A stretch of 25,535 nt of DNA, taken from positions 441,286 through 466,820 of the forward strand of contig JBBHKE010001935.1 in the NCBI GenBank assembly GCA_037447655.1. The letters are read 5' to 3'. Position numbers and translations under genes: made by a program. Below are positions 1 through 8,721 of the stretch, one piece after another. The notes below the pieces were generated by a model. That model had not been told where the DNA came from. It saw nothing but the letters and a program-made list of their open reading frames with translations, and ran no database searches. The DNA is from Zygnema cylindricum (taxonomy: Eukaryota > Streptophyta > Zygnematophyceae > Zygnematales > Zygnemataceae). Numbering within the stretch: the stretch's first letter is position 1; the number at the start of each line of letters is the position of its first letter.

Positions 1-1761
1 TTAAAGAAATGGGAAGACTTTAAGGAGAAGGGCATCAAATGACAAAGGTAAAAAAACACTATTGCGTTTTCTCTCGAATAAGATGTGAGACATTTCATAG
101 AAGTGAAACAATTTGTTAGGTGTACGGAAAAACAACGATTATGTTTTGAAATCTTTAGACACCATGGAGGTTCTCTAGCATTAAGATAATTTTCAATTGA
201 TAAGAAGCAGGACCAATAAGAAATAATGGGGTATAGTTAATGCCTTAAATAAAAAAATACAATACAACTGTTATTGCTCACATATCGACAAAAACTTTTC
301 AAACTTCCATGTGATTTATACATGGTCAAGAGTTTTTCCTCTACCTAGATTAGATTCCTTACATACTTTCCATACTTCTATTCCGTGTTGTTCGAGGGTC
401 ACGGAAGTAGAGATTTAAATTTAATTTTATCCTTTCATTCTTTTTATACGGAACAATCGAAATACAACATCATTAAAATATTGGGATTCTATTTTTTACA
501 TAATTTTAGTTCACATATCTTTAGTTTTTTTGAAAATCCATAAAAACAACAAAATAACAATATATTACATTCGGTAGGTATCAATATTATTTTAAGAAAA
601 AAAACAAACAATGAACATCAACAATGAAATGAATGTTCTTTTTTTTTGTTTGTAAGACAATGAAAATTTCCGGAAATATTCTATCATGCCACCAAGGATG
701 TCATCAAACAAACTCCTAAACACATGAAAATTATTATGTTGAATGAAAAATAATCCGTGTTATAAATGAATCGAGGAAGAGTATTAGGCATTCAAGTTCA
801 ATTTACGCTAAAATGTAAAATAAATATCGGAACTTCAAAAATAAGAGCGTACAAAAAATGTATGGCTTCCTTTTGTACATTCGAACAACGAATTGAAAAA
901 TCCCATTACACCATGCATGTATTGAGACATCATGCTCAAGCTCATGATGTTTTCACCTTATTATTTATATGTTTAAACAAGACTACTTGAGTTAATAATT
1001 ATCGCTGAATGATTGAAGGGAACTTTGAGGAGGTTTGAGAAAAAACCAAAAAAATTGTGGGATTCAAGCGGTGATTTGTAGGAGATAAGGCCACGGCGGG
1101 CAAAGAAGAAACTAGACATTATAGTTGAAAATAATGGGGGAGAATTGTGGCAAAGAACAAATTGGAAGCAAAGAATAGGAGAAAAGTCAAAAAGAATACA
1201 AAAAGAGAGAAATAATCTCAAAAAGCCAAAAATAACGCTAATTAAAGTAGCACACTAAAAGACAAATTGTACATTCGGTGAACAAACATAATCAAAGCGA
1301 TAGAACTAATAGAGAGGTGTAGATTGGTAAGTACTAACAATCGTATGGAAGTAAAATTGAAACTTTAATAATCGCGACTATTTTACAAGAAAGATTTTGA
1401 GTGCAAAACGCCAACTTTACAATGATCTGCGAATGTGCTTAAATTTGTTTCAAAGGATTTGAGAGAATTTCTCCTTCTAATATGACAATTCGCAATCTTC
1501 TTTTGGACAATGCATTTGCATCCTATTCTCATAACATTCATCTCATTAACTAAATCTAGTGGAATACCATATCCTATGTGTCATTAACGTCACAAATACA
1601 ACCATATATAATTTCAAATATCTCTAACATACTTGCACGTACACCAACGATGACAAGAATTAACGACATATAAAACCTTATGGTACCGCAAGCCCGTACA
1701 AAACAAACATAATGAACGTTATGGCCAAAAAGACACTAATAATGAATTGTCGATTTGTAAC
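1..1761. other. AT-rich DNA without a recognisable gene
   Basis: The stretch is strongly AT-rich, with long A and T runs. The short open frames in it (for example around 766-990 forward and 973-1221 reverse) have low-complexity translations, no recognisable motif and no support from a repeated copy elsewhere in the window. I found no LTR, tRNA or coding similarity to the elements further right. I read it as intergenic or fully decayed repeat sequence. Confidence 0.6.
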
Positions 1762-1868
1762 TACACCGCGAATCATAATTAGAGTAAATTACTCTAATTC
1801 GGTCGCTCGAAATTTCGACTCTATCACATCAAATAGAGTAAATGATTCTAATTTTTTCATTATGCTAT
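1762..1868. repeat. decayed MITE-like inverted-repeat element, copy 1
   Basis: The left end reads ACACCGC followed within about 15 bp by TTAGAGTAAATTACTCTAA, itself a palindrome. The interior shares TCTATCACAT, AATAGAGTAAAT and CTAATTTTTTCATTA with the better-preserved copy at 2132-2268. The right terminal inverted repeat is missing here, so this copy is truncated or decayed. No coding capacity. The assignment rests on similarity between the two copies. Confidence 0.45.
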
Positions 1869-2131
1869 TTAAGGTAAGGTTTAATTAGCGTTTTTAATTC
1901 TAATATATGTTCGTTTTAAATAGTGTGGAATACGGACGACGTCCGACCGTGCAAAATTGTACTTTTATAAGTAAAAAAGTACAAATAATGATTTAATACA
2001 AGCCATTATCATGTAACTGTGTTTTAACAAACCGCGTAGTGCAAACGTCATAGTGACGATAAACTATACGCTTTGTCAGATTCTGTATGAGTACCTTATT
2101 TACAGTAGATGATATTAGCTTGCCAAATTAG
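1869..2131. other. AT-rich spacer between the two MITE-like copies
   Basis: No gene, LTR or repeat is visible here apart from scattered GTAC-containing words. Confidence 0.4.
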
Positions 2132-2268
2132 AGTACACCGCATAAATTAGAGTAAATTCCTTTTTGAAACAGTTTTATCACATAAAATAGAGTAAATTAC
2201 TCTAATTATTTTTTTCTCTTTTTTTACTCTAATTTTTTCATTACTCTAATTACGATGCGCGGTGTACT
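2132..2268. mobile_element. MITE-like element, copy 2 (137 bp)
   Basis: It is bounded by perfect 10-bp terminal inverted repeats, AGTACACCGC on the left and GCGGTGTACT on the right. Just inside, both ends carry TTAGAGTAA or its complement. The interior is AT-rich with repeated AGAGTAAAT / ATTACTCT words, so most of the 137 bp could fold back on itself. No transposase is present, as expected for a non-autonomous DNA transposon. I could not identify a convincing target duplication, so the superfamily is unassigned. Confidence 0.5.
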
Positions 2269-3110
2269 TCCGCGGTCGAAAAAATCGCGTCACGCTTCAC
2301 GAACCAACATTTCCTCGCAATCGATCAGCGTGCGACTCGAACAAATGAATACTGGTCGGCGCTCGCACCAAACCGAACCGACACAAAAGTACAGTACCGA
2401 ACGAAACAAAACATAACTGACGCGAACCGAACAAAAATTTGACTGCACGATTTCGGCCGTCGTCGATTCGCCCAATATCCTAACATTTCGTTGTCAATGT
2501 AAGATTGTAAGTAATTAAGTACGTGTGAAAAGATTTTAGAAGTTTTGACGAAGAAAAAAAGTACAGGGTTTGTTTGTTTTTGTCGGCTTGCATGTTGTAC
2601 GGTTATTTTTTGCAGGGGTCTCGACCCTGCAGTGTCATTTCACGCAAAGTTGAAAATTCTGCGAACGTGAAAAATCTGCGAAGTAATGGCGGCCAGACGG
2701 GAGAGGTTTACGTCAAGACATTTTACACAGCCACGGGTGCAAGGCTGTACGTCAACGATGTCACGCAAAGACATGCGACATACCAAATTTAAACACTACT
2801 TGTAAAAGGCTCTTTTTCTGCAAGTAAAAAATAACAAACAAAATAAACACATATATCAACAATGTTAAAACTTCTTCTTACACAAAACTATAACCCTTCT
2901 TGTTTTCCTTCCTCTCTCCAACTATTTCCGTCAATCCCCCTACTACTTCTTTTCATCTTAACATGTTTTACACTACAATGCATTACTTCGTTGTTGTAAA
3001 AAAAACAAACATGACCCAACATACCTGTTTTTTATGAGCCCTACAAAAAAGATGTACTGAGAGCACTTGAATTACTATAGTGTCTTCCCAAGGTGCGTCC
3101 AAGTTCAGCC
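2269..3110. other. non-coding DNA with a CpG-rich patch
   Basis: About 2280-2480 is noticeably richer in CG dinucleotides than its surroundings. The open frames at 2290-2475 (reverse) and 2574-2792 (forward) have no recognisable motif, and I do not call them genes. From about 2800 the sequence is AT-rich up to the LTR at 3111. A hairpin at 2611-2631 is listed separately. Confidence 0.5.
2611..2631. other. short perfect hairpin
   Basis: TGCAGGG and CCCTGCA form a perfect 7-bp inverted repeat around a 7-nt loop. It stands alone in non-coding DNA with no T-run after it, and I see no function. Confidence 0.4.
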
Positions 3111-4081
3111 TGTTGAAATTATTAGAATTATGTGATATTTTCTAGGTATAAATAGTTCAGTACAAAAAGGAAAAGAAAAAGGCGGACAGCCTGTCTTCAC
3201 CTCCTCTCTCTACCCACCATACTTGTTGTAGTCACTGAGGGATAGAGAGGTTGGCTGAGCCATGGCTCTCCTAGCTCAGCAAGCAGGACTAAAGAGTGAC
3301 TTAAGTCACTCTCAACACAAGGTTAAGTCCGGTAGGACTCAAACCTCCGACCGGCGGAGCGCGGCGTAGCCGTTAGCTCAAACCAGTCTGTCGTAGAAGT
3401 CCGTTAGGTGATATAGGGTTTGATATTTATTTAAACTATTGTATGGTGCTGAAATCAATTAACTGGAATTTGAACGAAGGAACATATAACTTGTTACATT
3501 TTAGTACGGACGTCATTTCGCACGAAACAAATGAATTGGACATTTGTTTCGACGGTCGATATTTAACGTCGGATTTAATCCGACGGCACATATCATCGCC
3601 AAGATCGCGAAATGGTCACTTTGGCTTTTATGGACATGGCATGACTTAGCGCCGCGTGGAAGGATGACATTCGGTCGCAGGGATTCCAAGGAATGTACGC
3701 ACGAGTAGAAAAGTGACACACGTCCACTTAGTGGCGTTGTCGTACACAGGTTGTACAAAAAAGACGTCAACTGTAGTACATTTCTGTACTTTACAGTCAT
3801 ATAATTGGTTTGTACTTTAGTAGATAGGGGCTGTGAGAGGGGTTTAAGACTTAGGAAATTTGGTAGTTAATCACCTCTCTCTAAGAGAGCTTTGTATAAA
3901 ATTGACATTTTTGTTGGCTTATAACTTATCGGCTAGTTAACCGTTTTCAGTGATTTTTTTTGCTACGGACTCAAAGTAGTCGAGGCTAAACAGGGGTGCA
4001 GTCAAACTGTCAGTTTGCCTTCATGGGCAGTAGTGGTTGTGGCTTGAAGTGGGTTAGTTAAATACTATTTAAAGGATTCCT
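3111..4081 (+). mobile_element. LTR of family B, forward copy (right end unclear)
   Basis: It begins TGTTGAAATT, like the well-delimited reverse copy at 6867-7837, and matches it along most of its length. Shared landmarks include the TTTCTAGG box, the GTAGTCACTGA box with CCATGGCT downstream, the U3 word TTAATCCGACGGC, a TATA box and the CAGTGATT.TTTTTGCTA segment after it. Similarity fades after the GGATTCCT at about 4081, short of the ATG-containing end seen in the reverse copy. The five bases before it (CAGCC) do not recur at a matching right flank. It could be a solo LTR with a damaged right end or the 5' LTR of a lost element. Confidence 0.65.
3895..3900 (+). promoter_or_regulatory. TATA box of family-B LTR
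   Basis: TATAAA lies just downstream of a CTCTCT..AGAGAG palindrome, an arrangement also present in the family-A LTRs and in the reverse family-B LTR. It is the likely core promoter that separates U3 from R. Confidence 0.5.
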
Positions 4082-4083
4082 TT

Positions 4084-4193
4084 ATGCATTGTTAATGCAT
4101 TTGTCCTAAGGTTTGTTTATGTTGATTATTCTATGAAACCCTAGTTGTTGTTTAATGCATCTGTATATGCATTTTGTTGCGTCTGTGTACGCA
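4084..4193. repeat. cluster of three small palindromes (TGCAT/TGCGT type)
   Basis: Three inverted repeats lie in about 110 bp: ATGCAT-N5-ATGCAT at 4084-4100, TGCAT-N6-ATGCA at 4156-4171 and TGCGT-N6-ACGCA at 4178-4193. The last two are a tandem repeat of one unit, and their difference is compensatory (A-T pair to G-C pair). They lie between the fading right end of the family-B LTR and the RT relic. Confidence 0.5.
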
Positions 4194-4219
4194 TTGGGAG
4201 GGTGCACATTTTAATATGA

Positions 4220-4534
4220 TTGTTCATTGGCATAGCTTTGCTTAGCTTTTTGCATGATAGTTGGGTGGCTTCTGCGGTCTATTTTAGACCAAAGAACAAC
4301 ATTAAGTCTCCACGGACGTCCACAGTCATCGAATGCTTAGATAAAGGCCCAACCGAAAAACTCTTTCCCCCACACACCATTCCATCTATTATGACCAACC
4401 CTTGCACAAACCCCTGTAGGGATGTACATCCTGATAAAGGCACGCCACCGTTAGCCCCTGCAGACTATGTTCCCTCCCCACCTATAAGCATAGAGCTTCC
4501 CCATGTCTTGCCAGGTCATCTGTGTGGAAAGTGA
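4220..4534 (+). pseudogene. proline-rich open frame upstream of the RT relic
   Basis: This frame of about 104 codons is rich in Pro, Thr and Ser and has no domain I recognise. It lies on the same strand as, and upstream of, the RT relic, so it may be a remnant of the N-terminal part or first ORF of that non-LTR element. The frame does not continue cleanly into the RT region. It could also be chance, and I give it little weight as a real gene. Confidence 0.2.
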
Positions 4535-4799
4535 TATGTTGTCGGCGGAGGTTTGACGAGGAGTTTAAAGTCATGGCCTCTCACCCTTAAAGGTATTCCT
4601 CCCCCCAATATGGGACATCTTACTCCCCCACTTGTCCACCAACAACCGTCTCCTAGTAATTAGCAATATGTTTGCCGCCTCGACGTTTTCTGGTGTTACC
4701 ACCTTCGATACCCTCTCTCTAGGAAATACACTTGTACCCCCAACCATAATCGTGAAATTGTCCAAGCAGCTTTCCGACTTCCTTTGGCATTAAAGGCTG

Positions 4800-6274
4800 A
4801 AGACACCACCAATGACGCAGCGTGGCACTTGCTTTTTCCGTTTCCGCTTTGGGTTTTAGTTTAACCACCGATGGGGGGTGCGAGTGGGGCTCGTTAGACG
4901 AAGGCGCGTTGCCAACGGTTTTTTTGCCAAGGGATTGGGATTCTTTACAACAAGAGCACACGGACAGTGTCATAATACTTTCCATGCCCCCCGAGCGTCG
5001 CGCCCCACTACTAAGCTCCACGGCTAGATTGCATTAGGCGGCCCATCTTGGTCGTTCTCGCGAGTATTCTCGGGCTGCGATGCTCTTCAACCTTTCACCT
5101 TGGTTGCGTCTCCAAAGGCAACAGTTGCGGTTTGGGGTTGATTACATAATCTTGTCCGTGAAGAGATATTTTCTTACGTAGAAGTGCATGATCCTTTTGA
5201 ATCATTCGACATGGAGCCAGTGGCATTTAATAAAGCTTTGATTCGATCTCCTCATCTTTTTTCTCAAGGTCCATCTGGGTTTATAAACACCGTCGTCATG
5301 TATTTCCTTGCGACACCCCCTCTCAAGGTTTTGATATTCTTTTTAAAGTGGCTTTTGAGATGGCTCGGAGACACATTACTCACCATGTTCTACATTTTCA
5401 TCACGCGACTCGTCTCGTTGTTATTTCTAGACCTTTTGGAGGTATTCGTCCTATAGCTATTTTCCAACTATTGTACCGCTTAGTCGCTCGCGCTATGTGT
5501 GTTCAACTTCCAGGGGCATTCTATGACCACTTTACATCACACCAGTTTGGCGTAGTTAGCTAGGAAGGTTGCAAAACGGTTGGTCATGGTCATCGGGCCT
5601 TTATGGATCTCCATCTGGATTTGGTGGTGTTTCCGATAGATGTTGTCAACGCCTTCAACATAGTCAACTGTAATATTATATTACGGGAATTGAAGCATGC
5701 TCCATCTCGTATCAACCAAATTTTACCTTTTGTTCGTGCATTTTATTTGCGTTTCAACTCCCTCATCTTTCCTTTTAGCGGTCCCTTTTGGTGATGCTTC
5801 CACATTGGTGTGCGACTCGCACTCGCCAAGGTAATCCTTTAAGGGTATCCAATTTTGCATTCGTCCACCTTCAAGCTTTTCGAAGCCCTGCTACGACTTT
5901 TGCTGGTTGTTTATTCCCTACTTTTGATAGTTGTTTATTCCCTTTGATTGCTGATCATAGACATATTCTGAGTTCTCAAAACCTAGTTGAATCCGCGGAT
6001 AGCCATTTTGCGCAGCAATTGTGTAAGATCGATTTATCAGTTAACCCATTTAAATGTGTGGATAGGTGTCCACAAGGTTAACCTTCTAACTTCCTCGTCC
6101 TTATGTGTTTTCAAATTGGGTCACCAACAGAGGGAACTAAAGTTTTAGGTCCCCCTATCGAAGCTCTATCCTTAAAAGTACAAGTTGTGACTGATGCTTT
6201 GTTGGAGGATTTCTTACACTCCAATTACCTTCTTAAGCTCTTTGACTCCCAAGTGGCATTTGCAACCAGACAAT
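4800..6274 (+). pseudogene. non-LTR-type reverse transcriptase relic (forward)
   Basis: Fragments of one RT protein can be followed through three frames. From about 4810 the frame encodes a stretch rich in Trp, Leu, Phe and Pro (AAWHLLFPFPLWVLV), then a conserved linker (HDPFESFD) and KALIRSPHLFSQGPSG at about 5187-5275. Next come RPFGGIRPIA at 5429-5458 followed by LLYRLVARAM, motif A as PIDVVNAFN at 5633-5659, motif B as TRQGNPL at 5821-5841, and motif C as IADHRH near 5950-5961. The second catalytic Asp of motif C is replaced by His. An in-frame repeat of CLFP just before motif C adds about 8 codons. A C-terminal segment continues to a TGA near 6274. Stops and frame changes (5563, about 5780, 6081) make it inactive. 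The sequence resembles RTs of R2/NeSL-like non-LTR retrotransposons in plants, algae and protists, but the clade is my inference. A reverse-oriented fragment of the same family lies at 6680-8155. Confidence 0.7.
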
Positions 6275-6476
6275 GATAAATGCGATAAATGCAATAATAA
6301 CGGAGGGAACTAAAGCTTTAGTTTCCCTTATTAGAGCTCAATCCTTTGAAGTACAAGTTGTTACTAATGCTTTGTTGAAGAATCTCTTACACTCTAATAA
6401 CCTTATTAAGCTCTCTCACTCCAAAAGAGAATTTACAATCCAGCAATGGTAGACGCAATAAATCGAAGAATGGAAG
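6131..6476 (+). repeat. 173-bp tandem duplication in the RT tail
   Basis: Two units, 6131-6303 and 6304-6476, both start AGGGAACTAAAG and share AGTACAAGTTGT, GATGCTTTGTTG / AATGCTTTGTTG and TTCTTACACTC / TCTTACACTC in order. By eye they are roughly three quarters identical, so the duplication is old. The first unit encodes the end of the RT relic (VLGPPIEAL, then VQVVTDALLEDFL), and the second is a decayed copy of it. Confidence 0.7.
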
Positions 6477-6619
6477 ATAGCGCCGCAATTGGTTGTGTTG
6501 AAGGCGTTAGCAACATCTACTTGGGGGACCACCCAATGTGGACGGAGATCCTAAAGAGCCCAAAAGCCATGAACATCCGGCTCGCAATCCCTTTTGGTGG
6601 CAACGTCACACTGGTGTAG
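6470..6619 (+). CDS. small clean open frame, 49 codons, unknown
   Basis: ATG at 6470 opens 49 sense codons before a TAG at 6617. Its composition is more balanced than the surroundings and more protein-like: GVSNIYLGDHPMW at the centre, then a Lys/Pro segment and AIPFGGNVTLV at the end. It starts at the end of the second 173-bp unit, so the ATG is in RT-derived DNA and the body is not. I recognise no family. It may be a captured exon fragment, the extreme 3' part of the RT element, or a chance frame. Confidence 0.25.
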   Translation: MEDSAAIGCVEGVSNIYLGDHPMWTEILKSPKAMNIRLAIPFGGNVTLV

Positions 6620-6679
6620 TAAAAAATGGAAATGGAATGCCCAGTGTAGTTAAATATATATAGCTAGAGCAACTAAATA

Positions 6680-6866
6680 GTATCATACCTCGCCAATAGT
6701 AATAGGGTAAATTCCCCTAGTAGGCTTAGAAACGAAAACAATATGAGCGACATATGGAACAGGTATAACATGGTGAGGAGGGTGTACTCGAGCTGTTTGA
6801 AAAACCACTTTAAAGAGAAGATCAAAACCTTGAGAGGGGTTTTCAGGAGGAAATACACTGCGAAGG
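6680..6866 (-). pseudogene. RT relic, reverse copy, downstream part
   Basis: Read on the minus strand this encodes ENPSQGFDLLFKVVFQTARV and then SKPTRGIYPITIGEV, the counterpart of the forward RT relic at about 5310-5470. It is the continuation of the fragment at 7838-8155, from which it is separated by the solo LTR at 6867-7837. The relic stops near 6680, before motif A, so the catalytic core is absent. The five bases GAAGG at 6862-6866 are the target duplication of the LTR. Confidence 0.65.
6862..6866. repeat. target-site duplication, left (GAAGG)
   Basis: Identical to the five bases at 7838-7842 on the other side of the solo LTR. Confidence 0.85.
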
Positions 6867-7837
6867 TGCAATTCAGTGTCCTCCATTGGACTACAAAATT
6901 CAGGAAGCCTCTAGATAACTTTTAACTAACCCACTTTTAGCCACAACCAATGCTGCCCAAGAGGACAAATCGACAATCTCACTGCACCCATGTGCAGCTC
7001 GGGCTCTTTTGAGTCCATAGCAAAAAGAATCACTGAAAACGGCCAACCAACCGATTAGGTATGAAGTGGCAAAAATGCCAAGTTTATACAAAACTCTCTA
7101 AGGGAGAGAGGTCCCTATCTACTAAATTCTCTAAGTCCTAAGCCCCTCTCACAACCCCTATCTACTGACATTCAAATTAATCAAACGACTGTAGAGTACA
7201 GAAAGGTACTACGGCCGATGTACTTTTTGTACGACCTGTGTACGTCAAGGCCATTGACTGGACGCGTATCCACTTTTAACTATTCTTTCTATTCTCCGGA
7301 ATTCCCGCGATCTCCACGTTTCGCCGGGTCACGCCACGTTCGAAAACTGCTAAGGTGACCATTCCGGGATTTCGGCAGCGATATGTGCCGTTTGATCCTA
7401 AACTGACATTCAACATTGGCCGTCGAAACAAATGTCTTATTCATTTGTTTCGTAAGAGATAATGTTCGCACTATATATCACGTAGTTCTATGTTCTTTCA
7501 TTTGTTATTCCGTTAATCAGATTCAGGATCAAAACACATTTTAAATAAATATCACATCCTATGTATGTTAAAGAACTCCTACGACATACCAGTAAGAGCT
7601 GACGGCTACGCCTCGCTCTGCCTGTCGAAGGTTCGAGTCTTGCCAGACTGAACCTTTTGTTGAGAGCGACATATGTCACTCTTTAGTCCTGCCTGTTGAA
7701 CTAGGACAGGCATGGCTCAACCACCCTCTCTATCGTTCACTGATTACAACAAGTATGGTAGCTAAAGAGAGTTCTTTTCTTATTTTACTGATCTATTTAG
7801 ACCTAGAAATTACCCTATAAATCTAGTAATTTCAACA
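6867..7837 (-). mobile_element. solo LTR of family B, reverse, with target duplication
   Basis: Read on the minus strand it starts TGTTGAAATT at 7837 and ends GAATTGCA at 6867, giving 971 bp with TG...CA ends. Both sides carry GAAGG (6862-6866 and 7838-7842). Removing it and one GAAGG rejoins the reverse RT relic without a gap, which proves the boundaries. There is no internal region, so it is a solo LTR left by LTR-LTR recombination. It contains a TATA box (minus strand, 7083-7088) behind a CTCTC..GAGAG palindrome. Its last 20 bases begin with ATG, as in family A. Confidence 0.88.
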
Positions 7838-7842
7838 GAAGG
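7838..7842. repeat. target-site duplication, right (GAAGG)
   Basis: Partner of 6862-6866. Five bases is the usual duplication length for copia integration. Confidence 0.85.
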
Positions 7843-8155
7843 AGTTCTCACGAAGGAGTTTGTAAACCATGCTGGATGGAACTCTAGTAGAAAGATGAGG
7901 AGATAGGATCAAAGCTTTAGTAAATGACTCTCGCTCTGAGTCGAACAATTTGAAAGGATTATGCACTTGTACCAAAAGAAGAATATCTTGAAGGACAAGA
8001 GGATGTAACAAACGGAAGGCCACAAGTATAGCCTCTAAAGACGCACGCAGATGGTAGGAAAGGTCAAAGAGCACGAGCAACCCAAAAATACTCGCTAAGG
8101 CGATAATGGTGGACTGGTCAATGCAATCTAGTCGTGGAGATTCGTAGTTGGGTGA
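7843..8155 (-). pseudogene. RT relic, reverse copy, upstream part
   Basis: The minus-strand frame contains SPNYESPRLDC, then VQVHNPFKLFDSE and TKALILSPHLSTR. These match the forward relic (APRLDC near 5010, HDPFESFD near 5187, KALIRSPHLFSQ near 5230). The reading continues across the solo LTR into 6680-6866. At its 5' end it is cut off by LTR-A sequence starting at 8156. Most of it is present a second time at 8432-8721 because of the 566-bp tandem duplication. Confidence 0.65.
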
Positions 8156-8431
8156 TGTAGAAATAAAGGTTATTTTAGTATTTTCTAGGTTTTGCAAAAT
8201 GCAGAAAAGAAGCCGAGGCAGTCTGCCTCTAACTTCTCTCTTCAGCTCCCACACTTGTCGTAGTCACTGAAGGTTGAAGAGGGAGCTAGAGCCATGGCTG
8301 CCTATGCTGATTAGAGATAGAGTTACGGGTTGTAGATTTTGGTAGATTTACCAAAATGTATATGGACGGACCTAGGGTTTGAACCTAGTACCTACCGCCC
8401 GTCAACTTAGCCTGTAGCCTTAGCCATTTAG
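8156..8431 (+). mobile_element. extra partial copy of the family-A 5' LTR start
   Basis: TGTAGAAATAAAGG to GCCATTTAG duplicates the first 276 bp of the LTR that begins at 8722. It belongs to the tandem duplication and is not an independent insertion. Confidence 0.85.
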
Positions 8432-8721
8432 ACCATGCTGGATGGAACTCTAGTAGAAAGATGAGGAGATAGGATCAAAGCTTTAGTAAATGACTCTCGC
8501 TCTGAGTCGAACAATTTGAAAGGATTATGCACTTGTACCAAAAGAAGAATATCTTGAAGGACAAGAGGATGTAACAAACGGAAGGCCACAAGTATAGCCT
8601 CTAAAGACGCACGCAGATGGTAGGAAAGGTCAAAGAGCACGAGCAACCCAAAAATACTCGCTAAGGCGATAATGGTGGACTGGTCAATGCAATCTAGTCG
8701 TGGAGATTCGTAGTTGGGTGA
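8432..8721 (-). pseudogene. duplicated RT relic fragment
   Basis: Second copy of 7866-8155 produced by the tandem duplication. It holds the same partial RT frame on the minus strand and abuts the intact 5' LTR of A1. Confidence 0.7.

Noticed and set aside
766-1221. Open frames of about 75-80 codons on both strands in the left AT-rich region
   Set aside because: Low-complexity composition driven by A/T runs, no motif, opposite strands overlapping, no second copy in the window.
3111-7837. The two inverted family-B LTRs as ends of one element
   Set aside because: LTRs of one element are in direct orientation, and the reverse copy has its own target duplication. They are independent insertions.
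7832-8254. 140-codon minus-strand frame seen twice (also 8428-8820) as a possible gene
   Set aside because: It fuses LTR-A sequence with RT relic, and its repetition is due to the 566-bp tandem duplication. Only the RT part is meaningful.
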